A stretch of DNA of 64,000 nt, taken from Chitinophagaceae bacterium. GTDB taxonomy: Bacteria; Bacteroidota; Bacteroidia; Chitinophagales; Chitinophagaceae. Positions within the stretch are counted from its first letter, which is position 1, and each line of letters opens with the position of its first letter. The stretch covers positions 144,680-208,679 of the forward strand of contig JAMLHL010000006.1 of assembly GCA_023957125.1 (NCBI GenBank), in the 5' to 3' direction. Made by a program: the position numbers and the translations under genes. Under the pieces are notes generated by a model, which was not told the origin of the DNA, did no database searches, and was given only the letters and a program-made list of their open reading frames with translations. Positions 1-8,766 of this stretch are shown one piece after another.

Positions 1-172
1 GGTTGTTCAGAATAATTGAATTAATAGTATGGAAGCAGCGGTTTAACTGCTGCAAAAATAACCGGAAAAATCCCCGCAGGCGGCCCCAAAACTCTCTCGT
101 AAATATAAGCAGGAATTGCCGGATAAACAAAGCCTGGTATGCCTGTCGGTTTCTATTTTGAGCAGCGGAAGT

Positions 173-1351
173 TTAATTCATGTTTTCAATGATCCCTGCG
201 ATCCCCTGCCCTCCGCCCACACAAGCGGTAACAATCCCGTATTTTTTGTTGAGCCTTTTCAGGTCGTTAGTAATTTGTATGGTGAGTTTACAACCCGTAC
301 ATCCAAGCGGGTGTCCTAATGCAATAGCGCCACCATTAATATTAACGATCTCCGGGTTGAGCTCAAGGGTTCGGATCACCGCAAGCGACTGAGAAGCGAA
401 GGCTTCGTTTAATTCAACCAGGTCTATATCCTGTAAAGACATGTTGGCCTGTTTCAACACTTTAGGCACCGCTGCTATGGGACCTACACCCATGATACGC
501 GGGTGAACGCCTGCAGAGGCGCAGGCCACTAATCTTGCCCGGGGGGTCAGCCCGAGTTCCCGGATCATGTTTTCACCCATAACTATAACGAAGGCGGCGC
601 CATCACTGGTTTGCGAGGAGTTGCCGGCCGTTACCGAGCCGCCTGCCGCAAATACGGGTTTTAGTTTTGCAAGCGCTTCAATAGACGTGTCCTTGCGCGG
701 ACCTTCATCGGTATCTACAACATAGCTTCTGCTCTGCCGCCTGCCTTTGGCATCTACATATATATCTTCCACGGTAATAGGTAATATGCCACTCTTAAAA
801 TAGCCGTTTTGTATGGCAGCAATGGCTTTTTGATGGGAATGATAGGAAAAGATGTCCTGGTCTTCACGGCTTACATTGTATTCTTTGGCAACGGCTTCCG
901 CGGTAAGCCCCATGCTAAGATAGTAATCGGGTTCAGTTTCGGCAATGGCATAAGAAGGAACCGTTTTCCATCCGGCTGTAGGAACAAGGCTCATACTTTC
1001 CGTTCCTCCCGCCACAATACAATCTGCCATGCCGGTGCGTATTTTGGCAGTGGCAATAGCAATAGCTTCCAGTCCGGAGGCGCAGTACCGGTTGATGGTC
1101 ATCCCCGGCGTATCAATACCCAAAGCGCTGACAGAGATCATTCTGCCGATCTGTAAACCCTGCTCCGCTTCGGGAACGGCGTTTCCCACAATTACATCGT
1201 CAATTCTTTTTGCTTCGAGCTGCGGAACGGAAGCTACCAGCTTTTTAATGACCTCAACGGCCAGATCGTCCGGCCGGGTAAACCGGAAGCCACCTCGTTT
1301 TGCCTTCCCTACGGCAGTGCGGAAACCCGCTATTATATATGCATCCTGCAT
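173..1351 (-). CDS. Thiolase family protein (acetyl-CoA C-acyltransferase)
   Basis: A 392-residue thiolase. These enzymes cleave 3-ketoacyl-CoA with CoA in beta-oxidation, or condense two acyl-CoAs in the reverse direction, in the cytoplasm. The full set of catalytic motifs is visible: nucleophilic Cys90 in NRYCASGLEA, His347 in GGAIALGHPLG, and the proton-shuttling Cys377 in CVGGGQG. Length is normal for the family. The usual partner, an FadB-type hydratase/dehydrogenase, is not next to it and may lie beyond the window start. It is divergent from the PIG-L gene, and a good Bacteroidota promoter lies just upstream. Substrate chain length cannot be read from the sequence. Confidence 0.95.
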   Translation of the reverse strand: MQDAYIIAGFRTAVGKAKRGGFRFTRPDDLAVEVIKKLVASVPQLEAKRIDDVIVGNAVPEAEQGLQIGRMISVSALGIDTPGMTINRYCASGLEAIAIATAKIRTGMADCIVAGGTESMSLVPTAGWKTVPSYAIAETEPDYYLSMGLTAEAVAKEYNVSREDQDIFSYHSHQKAIAAIQNGYFKSGILPITVEDIYVDAKGRRQSRSYVVDTDEGPRKDTSIEALAKLKPVFAAGGSVTAGNSSQTSDGAAFVIVMGENMIRELGLTPRARLVACASAGVHPRIMGVGPIAAVPKVLKQANMSLQDIDLVELNEAFASQSLAVIRTLELNPEIVNINGGAIALGHPLGCTGCKLTIQITNDLKRLNKKYGIVTACVGGGQGIAGIIENMN

Positions 1352-1387
1352 CGTGTTAAGTTTAGTTGTTTATGCAACTTTGTTGTT

Positions 1388-1419
1388 CAAAGATAATTGT
1401 TCCCATCCTGGATACCAAA
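1388..1419 (-). promoter_or_regulatory. Bacteroidota-type promoter of the thiolase gene
   Basis: On the minus strand a TATCTTTG -7 element lies at 1388-1395 and a TTTG -33 element at 1416-1419, with a 20-nt spacer. This matches the TTTG / TAnnTTTG pattern known for the Bacteroidota primary sigma factor. Transcription would start about 30 nt before the thiolase ATG. Confidence 0.6.
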
Positions 1420-1459
1420 ATCAGTGTAAGTACCTTTCTTTGTAAAAAAATACAGACAT

Positions 1460-2215
1460 ATGCCCATTTCCCGAAGATCATTTGCAAAAAATACTATTGC
1501 CACATCGGCAGCGCTCGGACTTTCCGCCTTATTAAAAGCGGCCGGTAATTCCTCCGGCCGGAAAATGAAAATAGTATCTGTTGGCGGTCATCCCGATGAT
1601 CCTGAAACCGGCTGTGGAGGCACCCTGGCAAAATTAACCCATGCCGGAAATGAGGTAACCGTCATTTATCTCACCAGAGGAGAGGCGGGGGTAAAAGGAA
1701 AATCCCATGCAGAGGCAGCAGCAATAAGAACCCAGGAAAGTTTGGATTCCTGTAAAATCTTAAATGCAAAACCCATTTTTGCCGGACAAGTTGATGGTGA
1801 TACCATTGTCAGCAACGAATGGGTTGAGAAAATTCATATGTTGATAGTTAATGAAAAACCGGATTTGGTGTTCACCCACTGGCCGCTCGACGCACATAAA
1901 GATCATCAATGTGCAGGTCTGCTTACTATCCAGAGCTGGATACGCAGTAAAAAAAATTTCGAGCTGTATTTTTTTGAGGTATGCGCCGGCGCCCAAACTA
2001 CAGGTTTCCATCCAACGGATTATGTGGATATCAGCGCAACACAGGAGCAAAAACACAAAGCCGTGTATTGCCATACCAGTCAGAATCCGGAGGGTATTTA
2101 CCATTCTCAGCACTGTAACCACGGCATGATGGAAGCCTTCAGGGGTTTGGAAGCAGGAGTTAAAGCCGCTGAAGGTTTTGTACGGATGAATTCAGACCGG
2201 TCAGCGTTTATTTAA
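1460..2215 (+). CDS. PIG-L (LmbE-like) deacetylase with Tat-type leader
   Basis: A 251-residue zinc-dependent N-deacetylase of the PIG-L/LmbE family, which removes acetyl groups from N-acetylglucosamine-type substrates. The metal and catalytic motif GGHPDDPE lies at about residues 42-49, and the second metal segment THWPLDAHKDH at about 137-147. The N-terminus SRRSFAK followed by a small hydrophobic Ala/Leu stretch resembles a twin-arginine export signal, so the enzyme probably acts folded in the periplasm. It stands alone, divergent from the thiolase gene, and its last 15 bases overlap the end of the convergent hydrolase gene. The natural substrate is unknown. Confidence 0.88.
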   Translation: MPISRRSFAKNTIATSAALGLSALLKAAGNSSGRKMKIVSVGGHPDDPETGCGGTLAKLTHAGNEVTVIYLTRGEAGVKGKSHAEAAAIRTQESLDSCKILNAKPIFAGQVDGDTIVSNEWVEKIHMLIVNEKPDLVFTHWPLDAHKDHQCAGLLTIQSWIRSKKNFELYFFEVCAGAQTTGFHPTDYVDISATQEQKHKAVYCHTSQNPEGIYHSQHCNHGMMEAFRGLEAGVKAAEGFVRMNSDRSAFI

Positions 2216-3133
2216 CCAGCCGTTGGCCTGCAACCAGTTTCTACAACGTTCTATCCATTCGTCTTTGGTCGTAGGATTGTGTAGTCCAAAGCCGTGTCCG
2301 CCGTTTTGATATAGATGCAGTTCTGCGGGCACTTTATTTTTCAACAATGCCTGATAGAATACGATACTGTTGTCGGGATTCACCCCTTTATCGTCTGAAG
2401 CGTGTACCAAAAACGCAGGGGGCGTATGGGCGGTTACCTGTTTTTCATTGGAATAAAGATCCAGTTGCGCCTGCGTAGGATCTGCTCCCAAAAGATTTTT
2501 AAATGATCCGCTGTGGGTAATGGCAAGGTCGGCGCTGATAACCGGATAGAGGAGCATCATAAAATCGGGTCGCAGACTGATGTTTTCCGGGTTATCAATC
2601 AGGGATCGCTCGAAATGGGTGCCGGCTGTGGAAGCCAGGTGCCCGCCTGCGGAAAAGCCCATAATACCAATCCTGGCAGGATCAACATGCCATTTTTTAG
2701 CATTGCTCCTAACCGTTAGCATTGCCTGTTGTGCATCCTGCAGAGGAGCTATAGCCGGATCTTCCTGGTTCTTTTTATTGGGGATACGATATTTTAGTAC
2801 AAAGGCCGTAACGCCCATTTCATTGAATTTTTCAGCCACTTTATATCCTTCGTGATCAATAGCTACAATGCTGTAGCCGCCCCCCGGGCAAATAATTACT
2901 GCCGCGCCGTTGGCTTTATCCGGGGGGGCAGGGTAAATTCGCAGGGTGGGGATCCTGATTTTGCTGATACGCAGTATCCCCCCGCCGGATTCCGATGTTT
3001 CCTCATTAGGGCCGGGCAAATTGCCGGGAATATGGTTGTCGGGGTATAAAGAGATTTCCATCGGGTTGTTTTGAGAATGACTGGTCAGCGCCACTATGGA
3101 AGAAAATAAAACCGTTAAGAGACACCTGTTCAT
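2201..3133 (-). CDS. Secreted alpha/beta hydrolase (esterase/lipase-like)
   Basis: A 310-residue protein with a Sec signal peptide (about 1-20) and an alpha/beta-hydrolase fold of the BD-FAE/Abhydrolase_3 type. The oxyanion segment CPGGGYS is at about 82-88, the nucleophile elbow GFSAGGH has Ser161, and the acid is probably Asp247 or Asp248. The catalytic histidine is His280 in NGGHGFG. Such exported esterases in Bacteroidota often deacetylate plant or fungal polysaccharides; that role is inferred here. It lies 39 bp downstream of the 3173-4141 gene on the same strand, suggesting co-transcription. Its stop overlaps the end of the convergent PIG-L gene. Confidence 0.9.
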   Translation of the reverse strand: MNRCLLTVLFSSIVALTSHSQNNPMEISLYPDNHIPGNLPGPNEETSESGGGILRISKIRIPTLRIYPAPPDKANGAAVIICPGGGYSIVAIDHEGYKVAEKFNEMGVTAFVLKYRIPNKKNQEDPAIAPLQDAQQAMLTVRSNAKKWHVDPARIGIMGFSAGGHLASTAGTHFERSLIDNPENISLRPDFMMLLYPVISADLAITHSGSFKNLLGADPTQAQLDLYSNEKQVTAHTPPAFLVHASDDKGVNPDNSIVFYQALLKNKVPAELHLYQNGGHGFGLHNPTTKDEWIERCRNWLQANGWLNKR

Positions 3134-3172
3134 AATATCCGTTTGAATAAAGGTAATGCAAATGTGGCTGTA

Positions 3173-4141
3173 CTATTCCAGTTCATAGGTATATAAAACA
3201 GACCGGTCGTCCTCCGGTACAAAATAGAATCTGAGTTTCCCGTCAATGATTTCCGTATAACAGGGATTATTGGTGATTATAGCGCCCGTTGAAGTCCATT
3301 CGTTCACCGGCATTTGGAACAGCGACTGATAATGGTTCATATCAATTACTTCAATTCCTCCCAATTTAAAAGGGGTGTTGTCGCCAGGTTTTTTATAGGT
3401 TCTTAACCCGTCACAAAGCATCAGCCCGGCGCCAATATAGTTGCAGTCCTGGTAATCAATATAATAATGCGGATTGGTAATGCCTTGTTTCGATACCGGT
3501 TGCAGTACGGGGTTATTGTTACTACCGGTAATTTTCCATTCATAAAATTTCCGGCTTCCCCAGTTCATGCCCACCAGGGTGCGGTTTTCCCGGTTGAATG
3601 CCACGGCGCCCAGGGCATCATTGCAGGTTGTCATCTTTGTTTTTTGCAAGGTGACCGGGTCAACCCGGTAGATAAAAGATTTCCCATTAGGCCGGTATTC
3701 ACACACCGGCACCCAGATATATTTTCCGTCAAAATCTACTCCGCCCGGATGATAAATAACATCTTCACCCAGGCGAATACTGTCTTTCAGTTTACCGGCG
3801 CTGTCGAATTTGAACAGGTAGCCCATGCCTTCTCCGTTGTCCCGGTCATATCCGTTAACAGGGCTTTTGTAATGTTTGGGCCACCGGATTACCTTAACGG
3901 CCGTCAGAAAGAAGAAGCCATTGGCTTTGGTGAGTCCCTGGGTATGCCCGGTGGGAAAGAGCAGCGGCGTTGCCGAAATTTGTTTCCATTGGCTGTTGGC
4001 GGAAACAGACTGTAGTTTTTCAAATATGGGAGAGTAGCGGTTATTGGGTTTATCACCGTTGGTGTGCTGGGCAAATAACCGGGCGCCCGGAGCAAATCCT
4101 GAAAATAAAAGGCCGATAAGAGCAGGAGTAAAGAGCTTCAT
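3173..4141 (-). CDS. Secreted beta-propeller-like protein (resembles DUF6454)
   Basis: A 322-residue protein with a signal peptide ending near residue 24 (ARLFAQ). The rest is rich in Gly, Tyr, Trp and Asp with recurrent strand-turn patterns such as YHPGGVDFDGKYIWVPV and AVAFNRENRTLVGMNWG, typical of propeller blades. It resembles proteins labelled DUF6454, a family without a known activity; that match is from memory. It is the upstream gene of a probable two-gene unit with the alpha/beta hydrolase, so a shared extracellular substrate is possible but unproven. Confidence 0.75.
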   Translation of the reverse strand: MKLFTPALIGLLFSGFAPGARLFAQHTNGDKPNNRYSPIFEKLQSVSANSQWKQISATPLLFPTGHTQGLTKANGFFFLTAVKVIRWPKHYKSPVNGYDRDNGEGMGYLFKFDSAGKLKDSIRLGEDVIYHPGGVDFDGKYIWVPVCEYRPNGKSFIYRVDPVTLQKTKMTTCNDALGAVAFNRENRTLVGMNWGSRKFYEWKITGSNNNPVLQPVSKQGITNPHYYIDYQDCNYIGAGLMLCDGLRTYKKPGDNTPFKLGGIEVIDMNHYQSLFQMPVNEWTSTGAIITNNPCYTEIIDGKLRFYFVPEDDRSVLYTYELE

Positions 4142-4255
4142 AATACAATATTCAAAACTGAAGAGATGCGTTTTATGTAAATTACAATAAAAGTTTTCCT
4201 ACATACATATTTCTTTAGTACAAGCCCCCTGCACCCTGCCCGCCCTTCACCCCCC

Positions 4256-4951
4256 TCACAGCCGTCCCTCGTCGGCAAAACTGAAATATCCTGCCTCGCT
4301 CACGATTACATGATCTGCTACCCGGATGTCAAAAAAACGCGCCGCTTCTTTAATCTGTTGCGTCAATATTTCGTCGGCCCGGCTGGGTTTAAGACTGCCG
4401 GAGGGATGGTTGTGGCAGAGGATCAGGCTCACGGCATTTTCTTCGAGAGCTCTTTTTATAATGATCCTCGGATCGGCCACGGTACCGGTGATGCCGCCAT
4501 GGCTGATGATTTCCGTATGGTTGATCTTATTAGCCCGGTTCAGAAACAATACCATAAATACTTCTTTGTTTTGGTCTTTGAGCCTGGCCTGCAGGTACCG
4601 GGCAACGCTGGTGCTGTCGGTAACAACGGGCTTCTCAAGTATATTGTTGGCCTGGCGGCGGCGCCCCAGTTCCAGGGCGGCTGTAATAGTGATGGCCTTG
4701 GCTTCGCCGATTCCTTTGATCTTCATCAATTCTTTTATGGAAAGCCTGCCTAATTCGCCCAGGTGATTTTGCGCTAATTGCAGTAGGTCTTTAGCCAGTT
4801 CCACAGCCGATTTTTCACGGGTACCGTTATGTAACAGGATGGCTATCAATTCCGAATTGCTCAGATTTTCCGGTCCTTTATCGCGCAGTTTTTCTCTCGG
4901 ACGGTCATCTGCAGACCAGTTTTTGATAGATGTCTTTTCCGGATGCAACAT
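4256..4951 (-). CDS. radC: RadC family JAB1/MPN metalloprotein
   Basis: A 231-residue RadC homologue. N-terminal UPF0758 helix-hairpin-helix-like segment about 1-100 (KIKGIGEAKAITI near 78-90), then the RadC/JAB domain about 105-228. The zinc signature is complete: His180 and His182 in CHNHPSG and Asp193 in SRAD. Length is typical. The old DNA-repair assignment of RadC is not supported by later genetics in E. coli, so the biochemical role is open. It is divergent from the small 5028 ORF. A possible minus-strand -7 element (TATATTTG) lies at 4981-4988. Confidence 0.95.
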   Translation of the reverse strand: MLHPEKTSIKNWSADDRPREKLRDKGPENLSNSELIAILLHNGTREKSAVELAKDLLQLAQNHLGELGRLSIKELMKIKGIGEAKAITITAALELGRRRQANNILEKPVVTDSTSVARYLQARLKDQNKEVFMVLFLNRANKINHTEIISHGGITGTVADPRIIIKRALEENAVSLILCHNHPSGSLKPSRADEILTQQIKEAARFFDIRVADHVIVSEAGYFSFADEGRL

Positions 4952-5027
4952 AATTTTTTGTGTTTTTCAAACGTTATTCCCAAATATATTCAAAATTATT
5001 CTTAACGTCATTTAAAATCCGACTCTT

Positions 5028-5240
5028 ATGCAATCCTCCAATCGCCGTCTTGTAATGGGTTCTATACAGCCTCTTTTATTTTGTATCGGGATGTATTTTG
5101 TGGTGCTGCTGTTTTCCGTATTTGTATGCTCTTCCATATACCATGCGGTTAAGTCGCATAAGAAGGCAAATGTGCAGGCTAAAATGGTTTCTGCCGCTAC
5201 GGCATCGGCGCCTCACGTTACCATATCTATGAATAAATAG
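5028..5240 (+). CDS. Small single-pass membrane protein, hypothetical
   Basis: A 70-residue ORF with an ATG start. A hydrophobic stretch at about 12-38 (IQPLLFCIGMYFVVLLFSVF) could span the membrane, followed by a basic segment HAVKSHKKANVQAK and a polar tail. I do not recognise a family. It lies 82 bp upstream of prs on the same strand and could be the first gene of the prs-rplY unit. Coding status rests on the open frame, the plausible topology and the absence of a competing gene. Confidence 0.5.
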   Translation: MQSSNRRLVMGSIQPLLFCIGMYFVVLLFSVFVCSSIYHAVKSHKKANVQAKMVSAATASAPHVTISMNK

Positions 5241-5322
5241 GATTCCCGGGTTCACTTTTTTGGATTGGTTTTCATTTAATCTACTCCTTCTTTCTATCTT
5301 CGCCTCATATCTTCTTATTTAT

Positions 5323-6273
5323 ATGCAAGCGCAGGCGAAACTATTTTCAGGTACCGGATCGGTATATCTGGCGGAAAAAATTGCACAGCAATACGGGCAA
5401 CCCCTGGGTAGAGTAAGTATTCAACGGTTCAGCGACGGAGAGATCCAGCCCACTTTCCTGGAGAGCATCCGGGGCGATTATGTTTTTTTGATCCAGAGTA
5501 CTTTTTCTCCTTCAGACAATATAATGGAGTTGCTGCTGATGATAGATGCTGCCAGAAGGGCCTCTGCCGATAAGATCATCGCTGTTTTACCCTATTACGG
5601 CTATGCCAGGCAGGATCGTAAGGATAAACCGCGGGTGGCTATAGGCAGTAAGTTAGTGGCCAACCTGCTGACAGCGGCCGGGGCCGACAGGGTCATTACA
5701 ATGGACCTACATGCGCCTCAGATCCAGGGTTATTTTGATATCCCGGTGGACCACCTGGACAGTTCCGCGATTTTCATTCCTTATATAGAAAAACTTAATT
5801 TGGAAAACCTTACCTTTGCCGCCCCCGATGTGGGAAGTGCTAACCGGATCCGGGAAATAGCAAGTTATTTCAGCGCCGAAATGGTAATCTGCGACAAGCA
5901 CCGGAAGCGCGCCAATGAGATCTCCAGCATGGTGGTTATCGGCGATGTGACAGACAGGAATGTGGTATTGATTGATGATATCTGTGATACCGGGGGAACT
6001 CTTGCAAGGGCAGCGGGTTTGCTGATGGATAACGGCGCTACCAGTGTACGGGCGTTATGCACGCACCCGGTTTTGAGCGGAAACGCCTATGTGAATATTG
6101 AAAACAGTGTTTTGGAAGAACTGGTGGTTTGTGACACGCTGCCGCTGAAGAAAACTTCTGAAAAGATAAAGACATTGAGTGTGGCGGGCTTATTCGCAAC
6201 GGCTATCCGCAATGCTTATGAAAATAAGAGTATCACCAGTTTATTTATACATAGTCAGTTAAGAAATAAGTAA
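5323..6273 (+). CDS. prs: Ribose-phosphate pyrophosphokinase (PRPP synthetase)
   Basis: A 316-residue enzyme that makes PRPP from ribose 5-phosphate and ATP for purine, pyrimidine, His, Trp and NAD synthesis. Visible motifs are the ATP region YYGYARQDRK (91-100), the metal segment MDLHAPQIQGYF with His130, and the PRPP-binding loop DDICDTGGT (218-226). The open frame extends upstream to a TTG at 5260, but the ATG at 5323 gives the normal N-terminus and length. A -7-like TATCTTCG lies 21 nt before this ATG. rplY follows after 22 bp. Confidence 0.97.
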   Translation: MQAQAKLFSGTGSVYLAEKIAQQYGQPLGRVSIQRFSDGEIQPTFLESIRGDYVFLIQSTFSPSDNIMELLLMIDAARRASADKIIAVLPYYGYARQDRKDKPRVAIGSKLVANLLTAAGADRVITMDLHAPQIQGYFDIPVDHLDSSAIFIPYIEKLNLENLTFAAPDVGSANRIREIASYFSAEMVICDKHRKRANEISSMVVIGDVTDRNVVLIDDICDTGGTLARAAGLLMDNGATSVRALCTHPVLSGNAYVNIENSVLEELVVCDTLPLKKTSEKIKTLSVAGLFATAIRNAYENKSITSLFIHSQLRNK

Positions 6274-6295
6274 TCAATATTAAACTCAGATAAAA

Positions 6296-6922
6296 ATGAA
6301 AACAGTTACAATCGAAGGACAACTGAGGACCGGAACCGGAAAAAAAGCCACCCGGCAAATCCGCTCTCAGGGCCTGGTGCCCGGTGTAATTTATGGTGGC
6401 GAAAAAGAAGTCAATTTTCAGGCGCCCGCCCTGGCTTTTAAACCGTTGGTGTACACCTCGGAATTCCAGTTAGCTGAGATCAGCGTGGACGGGCAGACCT
6501 ACCGCTGTATTTTAAAAGATGTACAACTGGATAAAGTAAGCGACAGGCTGAACCATGCCGATTTTCTTCAGTTAGTGGACAATAAAAAAGTGATAGCCAA
6601 TATTCCCCTTAAATATACCGGCTCTTCTGCCGGGGTGAAAGCGGGTGGAAAACTGGTTACCAAGATGAAAGCCCTGAAAGTAAAAACGCTCCCGCAATAT
6701 CTGGTAGAAAATATTGAGGTGGATCTGACAGATCTGGAGGTGAACGGGAACGTAAGAGTGGAAGATGTGAAGGTGGATAATTTTGAGATCTTAAATTCTC
6801 CCCGTATTCCTATCGCTTCTGTTGTTATGACCCGCCAGTTGAGGCAGGAAGAGTCGGCTACGGCCGGGTCGGCCTCCCCGGCAGCTCAGAAAGCGCCGGC
6901 AGCCGCCGCAGCAAAAAAATAA
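6296..6922 (+). CDS. rplY: Ribosomal protein bL25 (TL5/CTC type)
   Basis: A 208-residue bL25 protein of the large ribosomal subunit, which binds 5S rRNA. The N-terminal L25 beta-barrel (about 1-95, starting KTVTIEGQLRTGTGKKATRQIR..) is followed by the longer TL5/CTC beta domain (about 95-190) and an Ala/Pro/Lys-rich tail of about 20 residues. This is the long form, unlike the short E. coli L25. It is 22 bp downstream of prs and ends just before a rho-independent terminator, so prs-rplY is probably one unit. The prs-rplY-pth order is a common core arrangement. Confidence 0.95.
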   Translation: MKTVTIEGQLRTGTGKKATRQIRSQGLVPGVIYGGEKEVNFQAPALAFKPLVYTSEFQLAEISVDGQTYRCILKDVQLDKVSDRLNHADFLQLVDNKKVIANIPLKYTGSSAGVKAGGKLVTKMKALKVKTLPQYLVENIEVDLTDLEVNGNVRVEDVKVDNFEILNSPRIPIASVVMTRQLRQEESATAGSASPAAQKAPAAAAAKK

Positions 6923-6944
6923 AAATGTTCCTTTAATTTTATGG

Positions 6945-6974
6945 CCCAATCCTGTCAGGGGATTGGGTTTTTTT
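6945..6974 (+). terminator. Rho-independent terminator after rplY
   Basis: Perfect 8-bp stem CCCAATCC (6945-6952) / GGATTGGG (6960-6967) with a 7-nt loop, followed by seven T residues (6968-6974). It lies 22 bp after the rplY stop and separates prs-rplY from pth. Confidence 0.9.
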
Positions 6975-6995
6975 ATGTGATCAGCAGTTTTAAAG

Positions 6996-7589
6996 ATGGT
7001 TAAATTATTGATAGTCGGTTTGGGAAATCCCGGACCGGATTACAGGCACAGCCGGCATAATATAGGCTTCGATGTGGTGGATGCCTTTGTACAAAAGCAT
7101 GAAGGTGCTTTCAGAACTGAACGCCTGGCCGAAGTAGCGGAAATAAAATGGAAAGGCAGATTGTTTGTTTGTATCAAACCTACTACTTTCATGAATTTGA
7201 GCGGGAAGGCATTCCGCTATTGGATGGAGAAAGAAAAGATTGCCCTGGAATCTACGCTCACCATAGTGGATGATTTAGCGCTTCCTTTAAGCAGGCTCAG
7301 GTTGAGAACGGCCGGCAGCCACGCCGGGCACAACGGTCTTTTTGATATCCAGACCGTTTTAGGAACCGACAAATATCCCAGGCTCCGGTTTGGTATCGGT
7401 AATCATTTTCCAAAAGGAATGCAGATAGACTTTGTATTGGGTAAATGGTTCCCCGAAGAAATACCGGTAGTGCGGGAAAAAATTGAAAAATGTACAGAAG
7501 TAATTGAAAATGTATCGGTTATGGGCTTTGAAAGAACAATGAATATGATAAATAACCTTGAATTTGGCAAACAGGACGGAACACTTTAG
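6996..7589 (+). CDS. pth: Peptidyl-tRNA hydrolase
   Basis: A 197-residue Pth that recycles peptidyl-tRNA by cutting the ester bond. Family hallmarks are VGLGNPGPDY at 7-16, catalytic His21 in RHNIGFD, Asn67 in FMNLSGK, the Asp92/Asp93 pair in IVDDLALP, and Asn113 in GSHAGHNGL. Length is normal. It begins 22 bp after the rplY terminator, so it needs its own promoter or read-through. The last 15 residues after FERTMNMINN are non-conserved. Confidence 0.97.
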   Translation: MVKLLIVGLGNPGPDYRHSRHNIGFDVVDAFVQKHEGAFRTERLAEVAEIKWKGRLFVCIKPTTFMNLSGKAFRYWMEKEKIALESTLTIVDDLALPLSRLRLRTAGSHAGHNGLFDIQTVLGTDKYPRLRFGIGNHFPKGMQIDFVLGKWFPEEIPVVREKIEKCTEVIENVSVMGFERTMNMINNLEFGKQDGTL

Positions 7590-7779
7590 ATGACTTAAGC
7601 TAAAAAATACAGGCAAGTGTATAAGATTCAATTTGTTTGCCTTAAATTAGCATCTTACAATTCACCTCCTTTCCTTTAGTATCCATCTTCCTTGAATTTA
7701 ACCCTTAATCTACGTTAAAACACGGTGTTCATATCGTTTAATGTTAATGTATAAACCTTATTGAACTTATTTAACTTTT

Positions 7780-8391
7780 ATGAAGATTTTCTGTATTGGC
7801 CGTAACTATGCTGAACATGCAACTGAATTGGGCAATGAGATACCGGATGAGCCGGTTATTTTTATGAAACCCAAAAGTTCCCTGTTGCAATCGCATACCC
7901 CTTTTTATTATCCCGAATTTACCAATGAATTGCATGCGGAGGCCGAACTGGTGCTGAGAGTATGCAAAAATGGAAAATACATCCAGGAAAAACATGCGGG
8001 TAAATATTACAACGCCGTGTCGGTGGGTGTAGATTTTACCGCACGCGATATTCAGAATGAATTAAAAAGCAAGGGTTTACCCTGGGAGAAGGCGAAGGCC
8101 TGGGACAATTCTGCCGTCGTGGGCAGGTGGGTGGAAATTACCCCTGCCATGAAAAAAAACAATATTAATTTTTGTTTATACAAGAATAAGGAGCTGGTGC
8201 AGCAGGGTAATTCCGGGCAGATGATTTTCAACTTCGATAGCGTAGTTTCCTATATTTCCAATTATTTTTCCATCAATATCGGGGACATCATTTTTACCGG
8301 TACCCCGGCAGGGGTGGGTGAATGTGTGGTGGGAGATGAACTGGAAGGTTTCCTCGAAGATGAAAGTATGTTTGAACTGGCCGTAAGATAG
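7780..8391 (+). CDS. Fumarylacetoacetate hydrolase family protein
   Basis: A 203-residue single-domain FAH-fold protein. Members hydrolyse or decarboxylate acylpyruvates and related 1,3-diketo acids with Mg2+ or Mn2+. The metal ligands are present: Glu54 and Glu56 in HAEAELVLR and Asp85 in VGVDFTARD. The GDIIFTGTPAGVG segment near the C-terminus closes the active site. The short length matches YcgM/FAHD1-type acylpyruvase or oxaloacetate decarboxylase proteins. It sits alone after an AT-rich 190-bp gap and is followed by a strong bidirectional terminator-like hairpin. Confidence 0.92.
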   Translation: MKIFCIGRNYAEHATELGNEIPDEPVIFMKPKSSLLQSHTPFYYPEFTNELHAEAELVLRVCKNGKYIQEKHAGKYYNAVSVGVDFTARDIQNELKSKGLPWEKAKAWDNSAVVGRWVEITPAMKKNNINFCLYKNKELVQQGNSGQMIFNFDSVVSYISNYFSINIGDIIFTGTPAGVGECVVGDELEGFLEDESMFELAVR

Positions 8392-8448
8392 CCTGCACAA
8401 ATAGTTATAAAGACCACCCCGATACCGCATTGCCGGCATAAAATAAAG

Positions 8449-8480
8449 AAGCCGCTAAAACAATTGTTTTAAGCGGCTTT
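8449..8480. terminator. Bidirectional terminator-like hairpin
   Basis: Near-perfect palindrome centred on CAATTG: the left arm GCCGCTAAAACA and right arm TGTTTTAAGCGGC pair over 12 bp with a single bulged T, flanked by AAAGAA on one side and CTTT on the other. It lies about 60 bp after the FAH-family gene and isolates the ECF locus that follows. Confidence 0.7.
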
Positions 8481-8766
8481 CATCATTCCCGAAGGCTTAC
8501 TGATAGTGTACCCGTTGCACTATAGAAAGGGGAATGCATCTGAGAACCCGTGTTTATCCCTGAAAAAATTATAGGTTAAATGGTTTCGAAATCGGGTTAT
8601 TCGCTTTATGTACCGCGGGGTACAGGGCTATAAAAAGAAAATAAAACCCCTCCTGTTGTCTCATTTTGCTGTTTTGTTTTTAATTTCATTTTTATATATC
8701 CGTAAAACGGGAATTTGATACCCCCCTGAGATCATTTTTTTTACCGATCAATTGTTCCGGAAATTT
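8481..8766. promoter_or_regulatory. Leader region of the ECF/CHAT locus with palindromes
   Basis: Non-coding stretch before the ECF sigma gene. It holds a small hairpin ATAGTG/CACTAT at 8503-8523 and a perfect palindrome TGTACC-GCGG-GGTACA at 8609-8624, about 140 bp before the sigma ATG. It then continues with T-rich sequence. No clear TAnnTTTG element was found. The palindrome could be an operator or part of an RNA structure. Confidence 0.4.

Noticed and set aside
34..52. Hairpin GCAGCGG/CTGCTGC as thiolase terminator
   Set aside because: The T run lies on the wrong side for the minus-strand gene and a mismatch weakens the stem.
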